The position numbers and the translations under genes were made by a program. A stretch of 64,000 nucleotides of DNA from Manis javanica (taxonomy: Eukaryota; Chordata; Mammalia; Pholidota; Manidae): NCBI RefSeq assembly GCF_040802235.1, contig NC_133170.1, forward strand, positions 43,781,501-43,845,500. Direction: 5' to 3'. The notes below the pieces were generated by a model. That model searched no databases, was not told the DNA's origin, and saw nothing but the letters and a program-made list of their open reading frames with translations. Of the stretch, positions 12,322 through 22,503 are shown one piece after another. The stretch's first letter is position 1; each line of letters starts with the position of its first letter.

Positions 12322-12448
12322 AGGGGAAACAGGAATAAGTGAATTTGTACTAGAAGAAAAGGGGAATCCAATCTTTGTTGAAAACTGAACACTAACATTC
12401 ACTGGAAAGTGAACCCAAGTAGTCCCAGAAACTTTGTAAGCACTAACA

Positions 12449-12481
12449 GGGGTGGCGGGGTGGTGGGGTGGGGGTGGGGGG
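12449..12481 (+). other. G-quadruplex-prone G tract (copy A; partner 52788-52820)
   Basis: At least four runs of four or more G separated by one to four bases on the plus strand. This fits the usual G3+N1-7 pattern for an intramolecular quadruplex. No function is shown by the sequence. Confidence 0.6.
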
Positions 12482-12499
12482 CAGTTTCTAATTGTTCTT

Positions 12500-13900
12500 C
12501 AGGTTTTCTGAGTCTGAGGGTCAGAGATAATGCTGAAAGCTCATTTGTTTCAAGCCCAAGCATCCAGTCCCCAGGGACTGAGGAGAAGCAGAAAAGAAAA
12601 ACAAAAAGCTAGTGAATCCGTGCAGGAATGTCTGCTTGGCCCCTTGCAAGCTGCTACTTTATGTGTCTGCACCCCAGCCTCTCCCACGATTTCCCCTCCA
12701 AAAGCCCTAACCGCTTGTGTGTCAGGAGGACGGTAGTTTTTTAAGGCAGGAGCTTTTCACTCCCTCATTTGCCAGCAAGTCAGTAAACTGTTCTTTCCCA
12801 CCCCAAAACCTTGTCATTGTGTTTTGTGATTTGCCTTCAGGGAGGACCCAGTTTAGGTATCAGGAGTAGCACCCCCCAATCCGCCCCCCGACTGAGTGCC
12901 CTCAGTGTCGCTCCTTCAGCGCCAGAGGCCACGGGGCCCAGTTGCCCTGGAAGAATGCAGAGCTCCTGCCTTCCTCCTTGCTAGCCACAGGGGACTGTAC
13001 TGGCAAGGAATTCATGCTGTGTGGCAGGTCAAGCACAAGCCTCTAGGACTCCCTCTAAAGTGTGTATTGAAAGCAGTAATGCATTCCAGGAGAGGTTACA
13101 GAAACCGGTGTCACCGCCAGGGATTTGAAAGATGTAGGGGTGGTGATTTCCACATACTCTTATAGAAGTCACTCATTTGGCCTACTCAGAAAACAGGTGA
13201 ATCTTGGAGATGACAGTGCATGATTGTCAATGTAATCACAGTGTCTCAAATTGCAGTTACTGCTGCACATGGGGCTTCATCACTTGACCCCCAAGAACTA
13301 GTGTGTAACTATTGATCAGGAAAATGCTCTTTGTTCTCTTCCTGTTAGGAAAGACCAGCAGAGCAGTTAGCTTTCAGCCAGCAAGGAGACAAACTATCTC
13401 AGAGGTATATCAAATTTCCAAACTTAGGTTCTAATTTAGTCAGAAGGAATCTTCATCTCTTTTTCTCTTCCAGAAGATGTCACACTGGCCCATCCCATTG
13501 ATGGTATTATGCGTATTAGACCCAGTGATCAGGAAGTACAACTTGTCTAAGCATATTGATAGCACAGTCACGTGTCAGAAGGTGGGAAATAAATCCAACA
13601 AAAATTCAGGGGCCTTTTGCCTTAGAGAAGTTTCTAGAAGTCTATCGTGTGGACCTGCCAAGCTCTCACTTCCAAGGTGATGAATAAGAGGCTGTATCTG
13701 GTCTCCGCTTCCCCCTACTCACAAAGAAAGAAAGAGCACAGCAGCCTGGTGGACCACCTCGGATTTCAGAGGCAGCATAGACTTCATTTCCAGTGTGCTA
13801 CTCTGACTCATTCACTGATTGGTCTGAAAAGCACCTAGTTTGAGAGCAGCCTGGACCTTTGGAAGGTGGATGCCAGTAGATGACACCACCTGGATCTCCT
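12500..13900. other. Intergenic DNA upstream of the RalGDS/RGL4-like gene (copy A; partner 52839-54239)
   Basis: No gene or identifiable repeat. There are short pyrimidine-rich, acceptor-like stretches (for example before 13,476), but no linked exon could be supported. Confidence 0.45.
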
Positions 13901-13919
13901 CTCATTGCCACCCCTTCAA

Positions 13920-14015
13920 GGTGCACAACTGAAACTGGCGTAGAGGGGAAGTGACTTGCCCAAGATCACAAGGCCCGGACCTGGGTCTGACTTGCGTGGT
14001 GTTCCACGCTCCATG
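13920..14015 (-). repeat. MIR SINE fragment (copy A; partner 54259-54354)
   Basis: CAACTGAAACTGG followed by GGGGAAGTGACTTGCCCAAG and ATCACAAGGC matches the reverse complement of the MIR core (GAGGAAACTGAGG, then AAGTAACTTGCCCAAGG). It lies about 460 bp upstream of the putative first coding exon. Confidence 0.7.
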
Positions 14016-14476
14016 CCAAGCAGCCCCAACAGCTGGAGGTGTCGTCCATATATCGTGAGGATGTCCCCAGGGAGGAATGTCTGACATTACCCTGCCTGTG
14101 CAGGTTGGGACGTTGGGCAGCTCCTGGGAGGTACCGTGGCTTCAGCAGGACAGAGAAGTGGTGAGACAAAGAGGCCTGAGCTCAGCTCTTGTTTCCTCAG
14201 AGCTGGGACCCTGGTGACATTGCCAAAGAGCGAGGGGAGGGCTCTGGTGTAGATTTGTGTAGTCATGCATGGCAAGGGCCAGGAAGGTGGGCAGTCAGCA
14301 GCCCAGAGGGGCATGTGGGTGTGTCTGAGTGCAGGGAGGGGCCCAGGAAATGGAACCTTCAGGAAGTGATGTCTCTGATGACACGCCCAGTAGAACCTGA
14401 ATTGTGATCCGGTGCCCATTTACTGGTCACAGACCCCAGTCCTGCTCACTTGACCGGAGGCGCTCGACAGAGCAAC

Positions 14477-14614
14477 ATGCGGTCTTGTTGTGCAGAGCAT
14501 TCTGAAGGTGTGGGAGTCAGGGAAGCCAAGAGGAGCAGTCTTTCTGCTCGCTGCGGGCGCTGGCTCAGCACCCACCTCCAACGCTTCTGTCCGTGTTTCC
14601 CGAGGAGCCCCGAG
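14477..14614 (+). CDS. Probable first coding exon of the RalGDS/RGL4-like gene (copy A)
   Basis: ATG at 14,477 opens a 46-codon frame beginning MRSCCAEHSEG and containing RCGRWLSTHLQRFCPC, ending in phase 0 at CCCGAG before GTAACA. The cysteine pair after the start followed by a basic, Trp/Leu-rich stretch resembles the N-termini I recall for multi-copy mammalian 'RalGDS-like' predicted proteins. A membrane-anchoring role for the Cys residues would be inference. The donor GTAACA is weak. Confidence 0.5.
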
Positions 14615-17600
14615 GTAACACAGGGCAGCCCAGAGCAGGCCACTCCAGGGCCAGGCCCCAAGTGTGACCCATCCCGGGCTGACCTTCCCACCGGCCCCTT
14701 CCGTGTGTGTGTGGTGGGTGTGGGGCATGGGTGGGATGGAAGTCTGGGGAGGAGGGTGGCCATTCCTGGGTGGCAGCATGTTGTGAGGTGGTGGCCCCCC
14801 GGCGGGGTAGTCAGTGTCACAGCTCTGGTCTCATCATTCAGGATGTGGAGGTGAGTGTAGGGACCAGGCACTTCCACCCACATTGTTAATCCTGAGCCTG
14901 GGGGGTGTCCTCTCCTTCCCTCACGGAGTGGATTTCTATTGCAGATGGCCCTGTGTGCCTGATGTCGGGGGCAGGATTTGAGGCCCACATCTCCCCCTGA
15001 GGGGAGGTCCAGGCAGCCCCGGGTGGCCCCTCCCAAGCTACTGGGCGCTGGCTTTTCAGAGCTCCACCCTGGGGAGCGTGTTGGAGCTGGTGGATGGATT
15101 CCCCTACTCCATCTCCCAGGACCTTGTTCAAAACCTGGCAACCTGCCAGGGCCCTCCCAGGGCTTCCCCATGAGAGTGTCCCAGGACAGTCCCATTCCAG
15201 AAGGCCTAGAATCTCATTCCCTGGGGCACCCCTTCCCTCTTCTTGATCACACCCCAGGGGTCTGGGGACTCTCAGGTGAGTTGCAAACCTCCCTTGTCTT
15301 GGAGGTTCCTGGGTTCCCCACTGACTATATCCCTGCTGACCCCCTCAGCGTGAACATGAGTCAACTGTCAATGGGAGTGAGGTTCCCAAGCGCACGGCTC
15401 CCCGGACGGGTGAGAGGAGGAAGTGGAGGAGGTGCACCTCCCGAGTGGATCCAGCTATAAACATCAGCCGGAGCACTCCTGAGTTCACACTCCCTCCCGA
15501 GGACGCTGACCAGCCGACCACGGGCCAGCGGCCCCCCCGGTGAGCCTCCACCCCACCTCCTCGGCACAGTCAGGCCTCTGCCCACAGCCCGCTGTGTGTC
15601 TTGAGTGTCTCCACACGTGTCTGAGCTGCCACATGCTCCTCTGACAGGCAGGGTGGCTGGTGATCAGCCTGTTAGGTTGCCCATGGGGATTACGAGAGGA
15701 GTCTTAGATGGGCTCCCCTGGTCCTGGGCAGTGCAGAAAGGACTCCCGGCCAAGCTGGGCCACTTTTGGTGCTATTACTCTTTTGTACTCGATGAAAAGC
15801 CTTTGGCCTTACCTATCAGGCACTTCAATTTGGAAAAGCACATGGAAAGAAGCCTTGGGAACGGGGAGGTGGGGGCTCGCAATTCCCTGTGGCTGGTCCT
15901 GGTCCTTGTCCTCACCGTGGCCAGATGAAGGACCCCTGGGGGCAGCAGAGGGGTACCTGGCAAGGTTCTGTTAGGACTTCCTTCAGCAACAATAGGTATG
16001 AAGCACTCACTTTGTGCAGGCCCTTTGGGGACACTTAGCATAACTGAGTGAAGGAAGCAGACAGAATACTGGGACCCTGTCCCATGTGGAGTCGGGCAGT
16101 CACTTCAGGCATCATCCGCAGGTCACGGCCGGAGAGCGTCACGGGCGATGCCCTCATGGCCTCCTCATGTAACAGGGGGCATGACAAGAGGCCTGAGGAG
16201 GATCTGAAAATGTGAGCATTCACTGGGTCCAGAGGGGGCACGGTCCATCTGCTCAGAAACGGCGGAGGAGGAGTTTGGGGCTTGGGGCAGGGGAGCTCAG
16301 CAGAACCCAGCAGGTCACCGATCTTTGGATTGCCACAGGAGAGCTGATGACAGGGGATGTCCTATTTGGGAGGATGGGAAAGGATGGGATCCCAGGACAG
16401 ACACACAGGGTCTGTAAGGTGAAGGGCAGGTGCCTGGACAGGCAGGGGAACGCACAGTGGCCACGCCCGCAAAACGGTGGGCTGGGAGGGCAGTGTGGCT
16501 GGAAAGACCAGGCTTCTCACTCTTCTACCCCCAGGCCCAAGCCCCACCCCGGTATCCGACGGGCTAGGCGCCATGCCTGGGAGCCAGCTCATGTGCCCAG
16601 CGTCCTCCATGGCATCCAGCCTTCATCCATCCCAGAGGGCCGAGTCCTCCACCACTTGGTCCAGGAGGAGCACCTGGGGCCCACGGTGGCTGAGCTGGAA
16701 GGTGAGGGGCTGCAGCCAGGGGACCGTCTAGGGGTGGGCTTTCCAGACTGGGGTTCCCTTCAAGGCAGTGAGGGCTTTTCTGTCATCGTAAGGTGTGGGG
16801 AATCAGCCCCGGGGTGACCGTATGTCCCTGTGTCCTGCTCCAGAACCACGGCAGATGCAGCTGGCTCCAGAGGCACAGGGAGGGCCGGATTCATCACTAG
16901 AGCCTGTTGAGGATCCCTGTGAGACCCCTGTGCTGGAGCTACGGCCGGTGTCACCTGCTTCAGGCCCTGCAGAGCCGCAGAATATCCCAGCAGTGGCCTC
17001 AGCCCTGGTGCCAGGCCCTGAGCTCGAGCCCCATGAGCCGTCAGGCACGGTACCTGGAGTACTTCCCAGAATGGCACTGATCCTGGCCGAGCCAGAGCCA
17101 TGTCCAGAGTCCATCAGCCCCTGTGGTGTGAACACCTGGGATATCCCCAGGAGTGGTCTCATGCCCCGAGCTGGAGTCCGATGTGCCATCAGAATGCAGC
17201 AGGTCAGCGATCTTTGGATTCCCATGGGCAGGCTGATGACTGGGGACATCCTATTTGGGAGATTGGGAAAGGATGGGGTCCCAGGAGAGACACACAGTGT
17301 CTGAAGGGGAAGGAGCAGTTGCTTCGACAGGCAGGGGAATGCCCAGTGGCCAGTCCTACAGAAGGTTGGGCTGGGAAGGCAGTGGAGCTGGAAAGACCAG
17401 GCTTCTAACACTTCCACACACAGGCCTACCCCCAGTCCCGGGATGCGACTGGCTGGGTGCCATACCTGGGAGCCCAAGCATGTGCCCAGCGTCCTCCATG
17501 GCAGCCAGCTTTCATCCATCCCAGAGGGCCGAGTCCTTCACCACTTGGTCCAGGAGGAGCACGTGGGGCCCACGGTGGCAGAGATGGAAGGTGAGGGCCT

Positions 17601-20600
17601 GCAGCCAGGGAACCATCTAGGGTGGGCTTTCCAGACTGGGGTTCCCTTCAAGGCAGTGAGGGATTTCTGTCATTGTAAGGCATGGTGAATCAGCCCCGGG
17701 GTGACCATGTCCCTGTGTCCTGCTCCAGAACCACGGCAGATGCAGATGGCTCCAGAGGCACAGGGAGGGCCGGATTCATCGCTAGAGCCTGTTGAGGATC
17801 CCCGTGAGACCCCTGTGCTGGAGCTACGGCCGGTGTCACCTGCTTCAGGCCCTGCAGAGCCGGAGGATGTCCCAGCTGTGGCCGCAACCCCGGTGCCAGG
17901 CCCTGAGCTGCAGCCCCATGAGCCCTCAGGCATGGTGCCCGGACCACTTGATGGAATGGCACCAGGCCTGGCAGAGCCCGAGGCAGTACTGGAGCCCACC
18001 AGCCCCTGTGCCGTGAACACCTGGGATGTGCCGAGGGAGGAGGAGCCGACCATCCTGGCGTTTCCCCCTCGCCTGGTGGCCGAGCAGCTGACCCTGATGT
18101 GTGCGGTGAGCAGAGCGGGCTCTCTGGGTCAGGCGTGGGCCTTCCCTGTGTCACGGGCTGCCTCAGACCTGCTATGGACTCATGTGATCTGGGCCCAAGT
18201 CCCCACAGCTTCCCCACGGACTCACCCCGTGTCATGAGAGACTCTCCTCACCCACAAGCCTTCAGTGACCATACAGGGACAGTATGGCTAGCACTTAGGG
18301 ATACTTGCAGACCAATGAGGAGGAATGGAGGGAAGGTGGGCAGGGCCTGGCTGGGATGGGAGGGGCAGGAAATGGGAGGCATGCTCTGGGAGGTGCCGCC
18401 AGGGCCTTAGGTCCTTAGGCCATTGGCCTGGCAGGCCTCCACAGACTCTCCACTTCAGAGGCCCCTGCCATGGACCTGACTGCATGGGAGACACAGACAC
18501 CAAGAAAGGCCCTGGGTGGAATTGTTTTGGGGAAAACTGCACCTGAGTGGGCAGCTGGATCTACGGGGTTGCAGAATGGAAGGCAGATGCCCCAGGATGG
18601 GCAGGGTGAGCTGCCTTGTGTGGCAGGGAGGAGGTGTGTGAGGGTGTCTGCGAGCAAAGCCCCTCTGTTCCTCGCCACTGTGGCGTCCTGTGTATCTGGT
18701 CCTGGGAGCCTCAGTGGATGGGGTCCGAAGGCCAGTTGGCCACAAGGCCTACAGCACATCCTCAGCTGCGTGGGCTCCAGCTCTGACCAGAAACTCTGCC
18801 TGGGCATATGGGCACCAGGGGCACAGCAGGATGACACCCCTTGTCATCCCCAGGTGCTGTTCACCGAGGTGGCATATGCTGAATGCCAGGCCTACTTTTG
18901 GCACCAGTCACAGATGGGAGGCCTTGAGCTCCTGGCCCCCACCATCCATCGCATCATCAGGCAATGCGGTGACACGGCTAATTTGGTCACCTCTTCCTGC
19001 CTCGGTGCCCCGAGCATGACATCCCGGGACAGGGCCCGAGTGGTGAAGTTCTGGATCCAGGTGGCCAAGGTATGTCATTGGACAGCCAATGGGGTCCATC
19101 CTGGCATCTTGGGAACTGCTCCCCTCCTTTGCCAGCCATCATGATGGATGGCTGCCATCTGACCCAGCACAGTCCCTGGGTCCCTCGAGCCAGGGGTGTG
19201 CAGACCTGCACTTGTAGGCCTCAGCGGTGGGACAACCGTACCTGGCCCCTTTCTTGAGTTGAGCTACAGTCTTCCACCCAGGATGGCTGCTCTCCTGGTA
19301 CCAGGTGTGCTGGACTCCCTGGGTGTCTGTCTCCTTAAGGAAAGGAGTACATGGGGTGACAGAGCAGAGAGGCAGGCCCCTCTCTCAGCTCTGTCTTCCC
19401 TCCCAGGAGTGTCTGGCCCTCAAAAATTTCGCGTCCCTTCGTGCCATTCTCTTGGCCCTGCAGAGCCCAGCTGTACGTCGTCTGGAGAGCACCTGGCGAC
19501 ATGTTCCCTGGTGGGTTGTCCTGTCCCCAGGACTAGGGCACCTAAGAGGATAAGGTCACCCCTAGGTTTGGTAGTTTCCGTCAGTCGGCTGGGACTTCCC
19601 GGGAGGCAGCAGAGCCTAGGGACAGGGATCGTGGGCTCTCGGATTCCCCTGTGGGGTTAGGCCAGGGGTTCTCCTGGAAGAATCGGTTTCCTGCAATGTC
19701 AGGTGTGGGTTGAAACCAATTGGAGATTTTGAGCATGTGCTCTTCAGCAGGAGGTCTCTGCCCCAAGGACAGTGACCTGGCCCAAAGCAGATTTGCCCCC
19801 ATGAGGACTGGGAATGGAGGCCCAGGGTGGAAACATGCAGCCCCCTCCGCAGGCCACGGATTCCCCAGGGCTCAGGGCTGTGGTGGAAAGCCTCATGCAG
19901 GCTTGTGGATCTCCTGGGTGCCCCAGGAAAAGGGTCTGCCCCCAACTCTCCACCTACTGGCCATGTGTCTCCCTCTTCCTCTCCCCTCCCCTTAGGAAGA
20001 GCTCCAGGATATATAAAAACCTTAAAAAGAGGGACAAGGGCATTAACAGGAAGTGGCTCCTCGAGGTAAATGGAGGCTAGAGGTCTGGAAGGGAGGGGGT
20101 CCTTGGGGCAAGTCCTCTGTTGTGCTGTGGCCCATACTTGGGGCAGACTCGAGGTGTGTGTGGGGTGAGAGGGGGTAGCTGATGGGGAAAGTAGGGTCCA
20201 GCAGGACCCCGAGGGTCCTGCTTGTCTCCCTCCCTTGCTCCACTTGACTGGGGACCTGACAACCAGTGAGGACCAGAGGATGGTACCCCAGTCAGGGCTG
20301 GGGCTGGCATGTGGTCAGCAGCACGGGTAGGGCCTATGGCTGAGCAATGTCGGCCTCTCCCCTGGGTCCCCTGAGCTGGTCACTGCCCCACTGAAGCCTT
20401 GGGCATCTCATCTGGTCATCAAGGATTGTCACCTTGGGGTGTGGGCCTCCCAGGTGAGCAGGGTCCAGGGAGCACAAAATGGGCTTCAGCTTTGTGCCCA
20501 TCCCACCTGTTCGTGTGAGGGGAGCTCTGGTGAGAGCCAGGTGACAGACAGTAAGTCCTCAGGGCACCCTGGGAGGCAGAGGGATCTCCCCTGGCACTCT

Positions 20601-22503
20601 GTAGGTGACGAAACCCCTTAGGGCGTCCAGCCATGGCCCACAGACACCTGTGAGTATTAGTGAGTGCTTGAGCTGGGATCGCCCTAGGCTGAGAGCCTGT
20701 TGGAGGTGGGGACAGCATAGGTACTAGGAGACTCAGAGGGCAATGCATCCATCAAGCAAGGTCTGGTGGTGGGAGGCCATGTGGGAGGGAAGCATGAGCA
20801 CTTGAGTGTCCTGGACCTTGCAGGAGGCGAAGTCCATCGCGACGAAACTGCTGTGGGCCACCAGGGGATCCCAGGGTAGGAAGCAGCAGGTGAGAGTGGC
20901 GTGGCGCGGGTCCTGGGTGGTGGGGGCGACCTTGTACCTGCTCCTGGTGCCAGCAGCCCTGAGCTGCCAGCACTGGGGTGACCAGGAGGAGGGCGAGAGC
21001 AGCTGGGTACAGGGGGAAGTTGGAGGACAGGTGCAGGGACCACAGGTCCTGGGATTGGCCACAAGCCAGCCCTGGGAGGGACCAGGAGAGCAGCGCAGGG
21101 CGAAGGGAGGGGAGGGAGGCAGCACAAGGGTGGTCCAAGGGAGCTGGGGGCTGCAGGTGTGGGGTTCAGGGGAGGCTCTGTGGGTGCCCGTGAGGCAGGT
21201 GGGTACTCATCACCTCCACACCCAGGTGGCACAGGGCATGGTCCCCTTCCTCGGACTGTTCTTGGATGACCTGCTCGTAGACAAACTCCCGGAACATAAT
21301 GAGGATGTGAGTGAGCCCAGAGGGGCATGGGTGGTGGGGGGGTGGGGCAGGATGGTGAGCTTTAGAGAGGAGAGAGGCCCCAGTGAGCCCGGAGCTCGCA
21401 GCACCCGGCCAGCCCTCTCCTGAGAGTCTCCCATCCATCTCACGAGCTGGGCTGCTTGGAGAGGACTGCCAGAAGGATCCCCCTAAGCCCTGGTCCTGTC
21501 CCTGGGCAGGTGGGGCTGAGGGCTACAGGGGGCAGCATCTGAGCAGGACTGGCCTCCTGCTCAGGCGCTGCCCTAGCGAGGGGATGTTGCTCCTTCAGGG
21601 CAGGAAGCACATCATGGGGCTGGCAGTGCCTTCCCGCCTGAGGCCTCAGCTCCCTAGTCCAGTCCCCGTTCTTGGTAACCCCGATGCTGGGGTAGGTCTG
21701 GGTGCTATTTCTGGGCAGGCCTGCCCCTTGGAGGGCCCTGGCAGTCCTCCAACTTGAGAAAGAGTGGGGACATTCTGGCCCTGTTCTGGGCCCAGGGGAC
21801 TGCTACTGATGCACTTTGTTTGCCTTCCTGCCTTCCAGGGTGACAAGACGAGCAAGAGAGTGTTGAGTGTAGTACCACATAAGGTGAGAAATGGAGTCAA
21901 GATCCCTGGGCAGGACCCCGTCTGGCCCATTCCCTGGGTCTAACGTGTCTTGACAGAGTTAAGATATGCAGAGCTGGGGGCACTGAAGGCTTTGTCAAGT
22001 GGGGGATGGGGTGGCATCAAGGCCGCCTTCCTGGAGGAGGAGCTGGAGACCCAACAGTAGGAACAGGCAGGGCTGGTAGGCATTGGAGGGAAGGTGGTTT
22101 CCTTTGTGAGCAAAGATCCAGGACCATCCCACTGCCCCACTCCTCACTCCCCTCCTTGTCTGCATCCTGCCCTTCCTCTGCCCCAGGTCACTCTCGTCCT
22201 GGGTGAGATCTTGATGCACAAGCGCATGGCCGCGCTGTACTACCTGGAGCCCGATGAGCACTTTTTCAAGTCCTTTTTCCAGGCCGTGGAGCCCATGGAT
22301 GAAGAGGAGAGGTGAGGCTGCCAGGAGGCGGGTGTGGGCTCCAGCTGCCAGCAGGCTCTTGGAGAAGGGCCCCAGACGTGTGGCTCCAGAGGCTCACAGG
22401 TGGCCCTCTGTCCTGCAGCTACAGCCTGTCCTGCCAGCTGGAGCCCCCACGCCAGAGGGCTGGCAGAAAGGGACTGTTTTTCTTCAGGTCCCACAAGAGT
22501 TAA
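14477..22503 (+). CDS. RalGDS/RGL4-like guanine-nucleotide exchange factor, split gene (copy A)
   Basis: Family members catalyse GDP release from Ral GTPases through a RasGEF (CDC25-homology) domain. The exons I can phase are 17729-18105, 18854-19069, 19407-19510, 19996-20065, 20824-20889, 21226-21306, 21839-21883, 22187-22311 and 22419-22503. All have AG/GT borders and compatible phases and end at a TAA. They encode about 388 residues: a Pro/Glu-rich linker, FPPRLVAEQLTLM, then a RasGEF domain with RDRARVVKFWIQVAK, ALKNFASLRAILLALQS, MVPFLGLFLDDL, LEPDEHFF and YSLSCQLEPP. These match RalGDS and human RGL4. A likely first exon lies at 14477-14614. The protein stops shortly after SCQLEPP, without a Ras-association domain, like RGL4. 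The DA-EL entry of the domain reads CA-VL, and some core positions are unusual. Activity is uncertain. Confidence 0.75.
15349..15539 (+). CDS. Candidate second exon, phase-compatible (copy A; partner 55688-55878)
   Basis: Flanked by CCCCCTCAG and GTGAGC and open for 63 codons plus two bases (starts REHESTVNGSEV, ends TTGQRPP). It starts in phase 0, as the first exon demands, and ends with two bases, as the 16,535 exon demands. The composition is basic then acidic; I see no REM-domain similarity. It is supported only by splice sites, open frame and phase. Confidence 0.35.
15960..16130 (+). repeat. Possible L2-type LINE remnant (copy A; partner 56298-56468)
   Basis: TATGAAGCACTCACTTTGTG, GGGGACACTTAGC and GAAGCAGACAGAATACTGGG loosely follow the well-known ancient LINE segment with GAGCACCTACTATGTGCCAG and GGGGATACAGCAGTGAA. 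It is very diverged, so the assignment is weak. Confidence 0.35.
16306..17201 (+). repeat. Internal tandem duplication, unit 1 (copy A)
   Basis: About 0.9 kb beginning at GGTCACCGATCTTTGG and recurring from 17,202 at GGTCAGCGATCTTTGG. It contains one copy of a 167-bp exon (16,535-16,701) and one copy of the Pro/Glu-rich exon (from 16,844). Divergence between units is clearly greater than between the two large copies, so this event is older. The homologous CAGCAGGTCA at the junction suggests recombination through a short match. In the large copy B the pair lies at about 56,644-57,535 and 57,536-58,434. Confidence 0.85.
16535..16701 (+). CDS. Upstream duplicated exon, REM-tail-like (copy A; partner 56873-57039)
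   Basis: Flanked by CCCCCAG and GTGAGG and open in the frame that joins to EPRQMQLAPEAQ. Its end, EGRVLHHLVQEEHLGPTVAE, resembles the segment closing the REM region in this family (recalled as ERRAHLLLAQLEHxEPTEAE). A MPGS motif typical of the preceding residues is present but in a different frame. This suggests that an old frame change altered the first part of the exon. Confidence 0.45.
16844..17203 (+). CDS. Upstream Pro/Glu-rich exon with lost end (copy A; partner 57179-57537)
   Basis: Starts after TGCTCCAG with the same PRQMQ-APEAQGGPDSSLEP beginning as the downstream exon. After the NTWDI codons it diverges and runs into the tandem-duplication junction. The copies differ here by one C (ATCCCCAGG versus ATCCCAGG), so the tail frames differ. 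It may be skipped in transcripts. The CAG/GTCAGC at 17,203 is a possible donor. Confidence 0.35.
17202..18098 (+). repeat. Internal tandem duplication, unit 2 (copy A)
   Basis: Second unit, with exon 17,424-17,590 (167 bp, like 16,535-16,701) and the complete Pro/Glu-rich exon 17,729-18,105. Only this unit leads into FPPRLVAEQLTLM and the catalytic exons; unit 1's Pro/Glu exon runs into the duplication junction. Confidence 0.85.
17424..17590 (+). CDS. Downstream duplicated exon, REM-tail-like (copy A; partner 57758-57924)
   Basis: 167 bp between CACACACAG and GTGAGG, the same length and phase as 16,535-16,701. It is open through PEGRVLHHLVQEEHVGPTVA and joins in phase with the Pro/Glu exon at 17,729. 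Confidence 0.45.
17729..18105 (+). CDS. Pro/Glu-rich linker exon leading into the RasGEF domain (copy A)
   Basis: Between TGCTCCAG and GTGAGC; two bases complete a codon, then 125 codons. The protein is rich in Pro, Glu and Ala (PVLELRPVSPASGPAEPED and similar), as in the RalGDS linker. It ends in FPPRLVAEQLTLMCA, where RalGDS and RGL4 have the conserved FPP-LVAEQ-TLMDA entry to the catalytic domain. Confidence 0.75.
18854..19069 (+). CDS. RasGEF core exon 1 (copy A; partner 59190-59405)
   Basis: Exactly 72 codons, flanked by CATCCCCAG and GTATGT. The corresponding RalGDS segment, as I recall it, is also 72 residues. Contains LAPTIHRIIRQ, TSSCLG and RDRARVVKFWIQVAK, the most recognisable stretch of the domain. 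The two copies look identical over the exon. Confidence 0.85.
19407..20065 (+). CDS. RasGEF core exons 2 and 3 (copy A; partner 59743-60401)
   Basis: Exon 19,407-19,510 encodes ECLALKNFASLRAILLALQS and TWRHVP, matching RalGDS ECRILKNFSSLYAILSALQS and the TWEEVS helix. Exon 19,996-20,065 encodes SRIYKNLKKRDKGINRKWLL, equivalent to the RIFQKLSEIF-LSRELL region. The donor after the first is GTGGGT, the acceptor CCCTTAG, and the split codon is Trp. Confidence 0.8.
20824..22311 (+). CDS. RasGEF core exons 4 to 7 (copy A; partner 61160-62647)
   Basis: Exon 20,824-20,889 (22 codons) has KSIATKLLWA-like similarity to KFATLEMNP. Exon 21,226-21,306 (27 codons) encodes GMVPFLGLFLDDLL, the conserved PYLG-FLTDL helix. 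Exon 21,839-21,883 (15 codons) has DKTSKRV. Exon 22,187-22,311 has YLEPDEHFFKSFFQAVEPMD, like the APDEQFGAWFRAVERLS end of the domain. All borders are AG/GT and phases agree. Confidence 0.8.
22419..22503 (+). CDS. Terminal exon of the RalGDS/RGL4-like gene (copy A; partner 62755-62839)
   Basis: Completes a Ser codon, then encodes YSLSCQLEPPRQRAGRKGLF and a short basic tail ending KS before TAA. RGL4 likewise ends just after SCQLEPE. A CAGGTC inside the exon could serve as an alternative donor. No Ras-association domain is seen downstream. Confidence 0.7.

Noticed and set aside
11868-12398. Minus-strand frames that look membrane-like or polyalanine/polyleucine near the AGC run
   Set aside because: The homopolymeric residues come from the trinucleotide run, and the remainder has no recognisable domain or splice context.
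15071-15170. Possible exon after TTTTCAG with frame STLGSVLELVDGFPYSISQD
   Set aside because: It has a faint resemblance to an REM-type helix, but no good donor follows and it could not be phased with neighbouring exons.
14446-15195. 249-codon minus-strand frame opposite the first exon region
   Set aside because: Low-complexity Pro/Gly/Arg-rich shadow in GC-rich DNA. The plus strand has better evidence (family similarity and splice phases).
20684-21328. 214-codon minus-strand Pro/Ser-rich frame
   Set aside because: It lies opposite an intron and exon of the RalGDS/RGL4-like gene and has no domain. Open frames of this size are common at this GC content.
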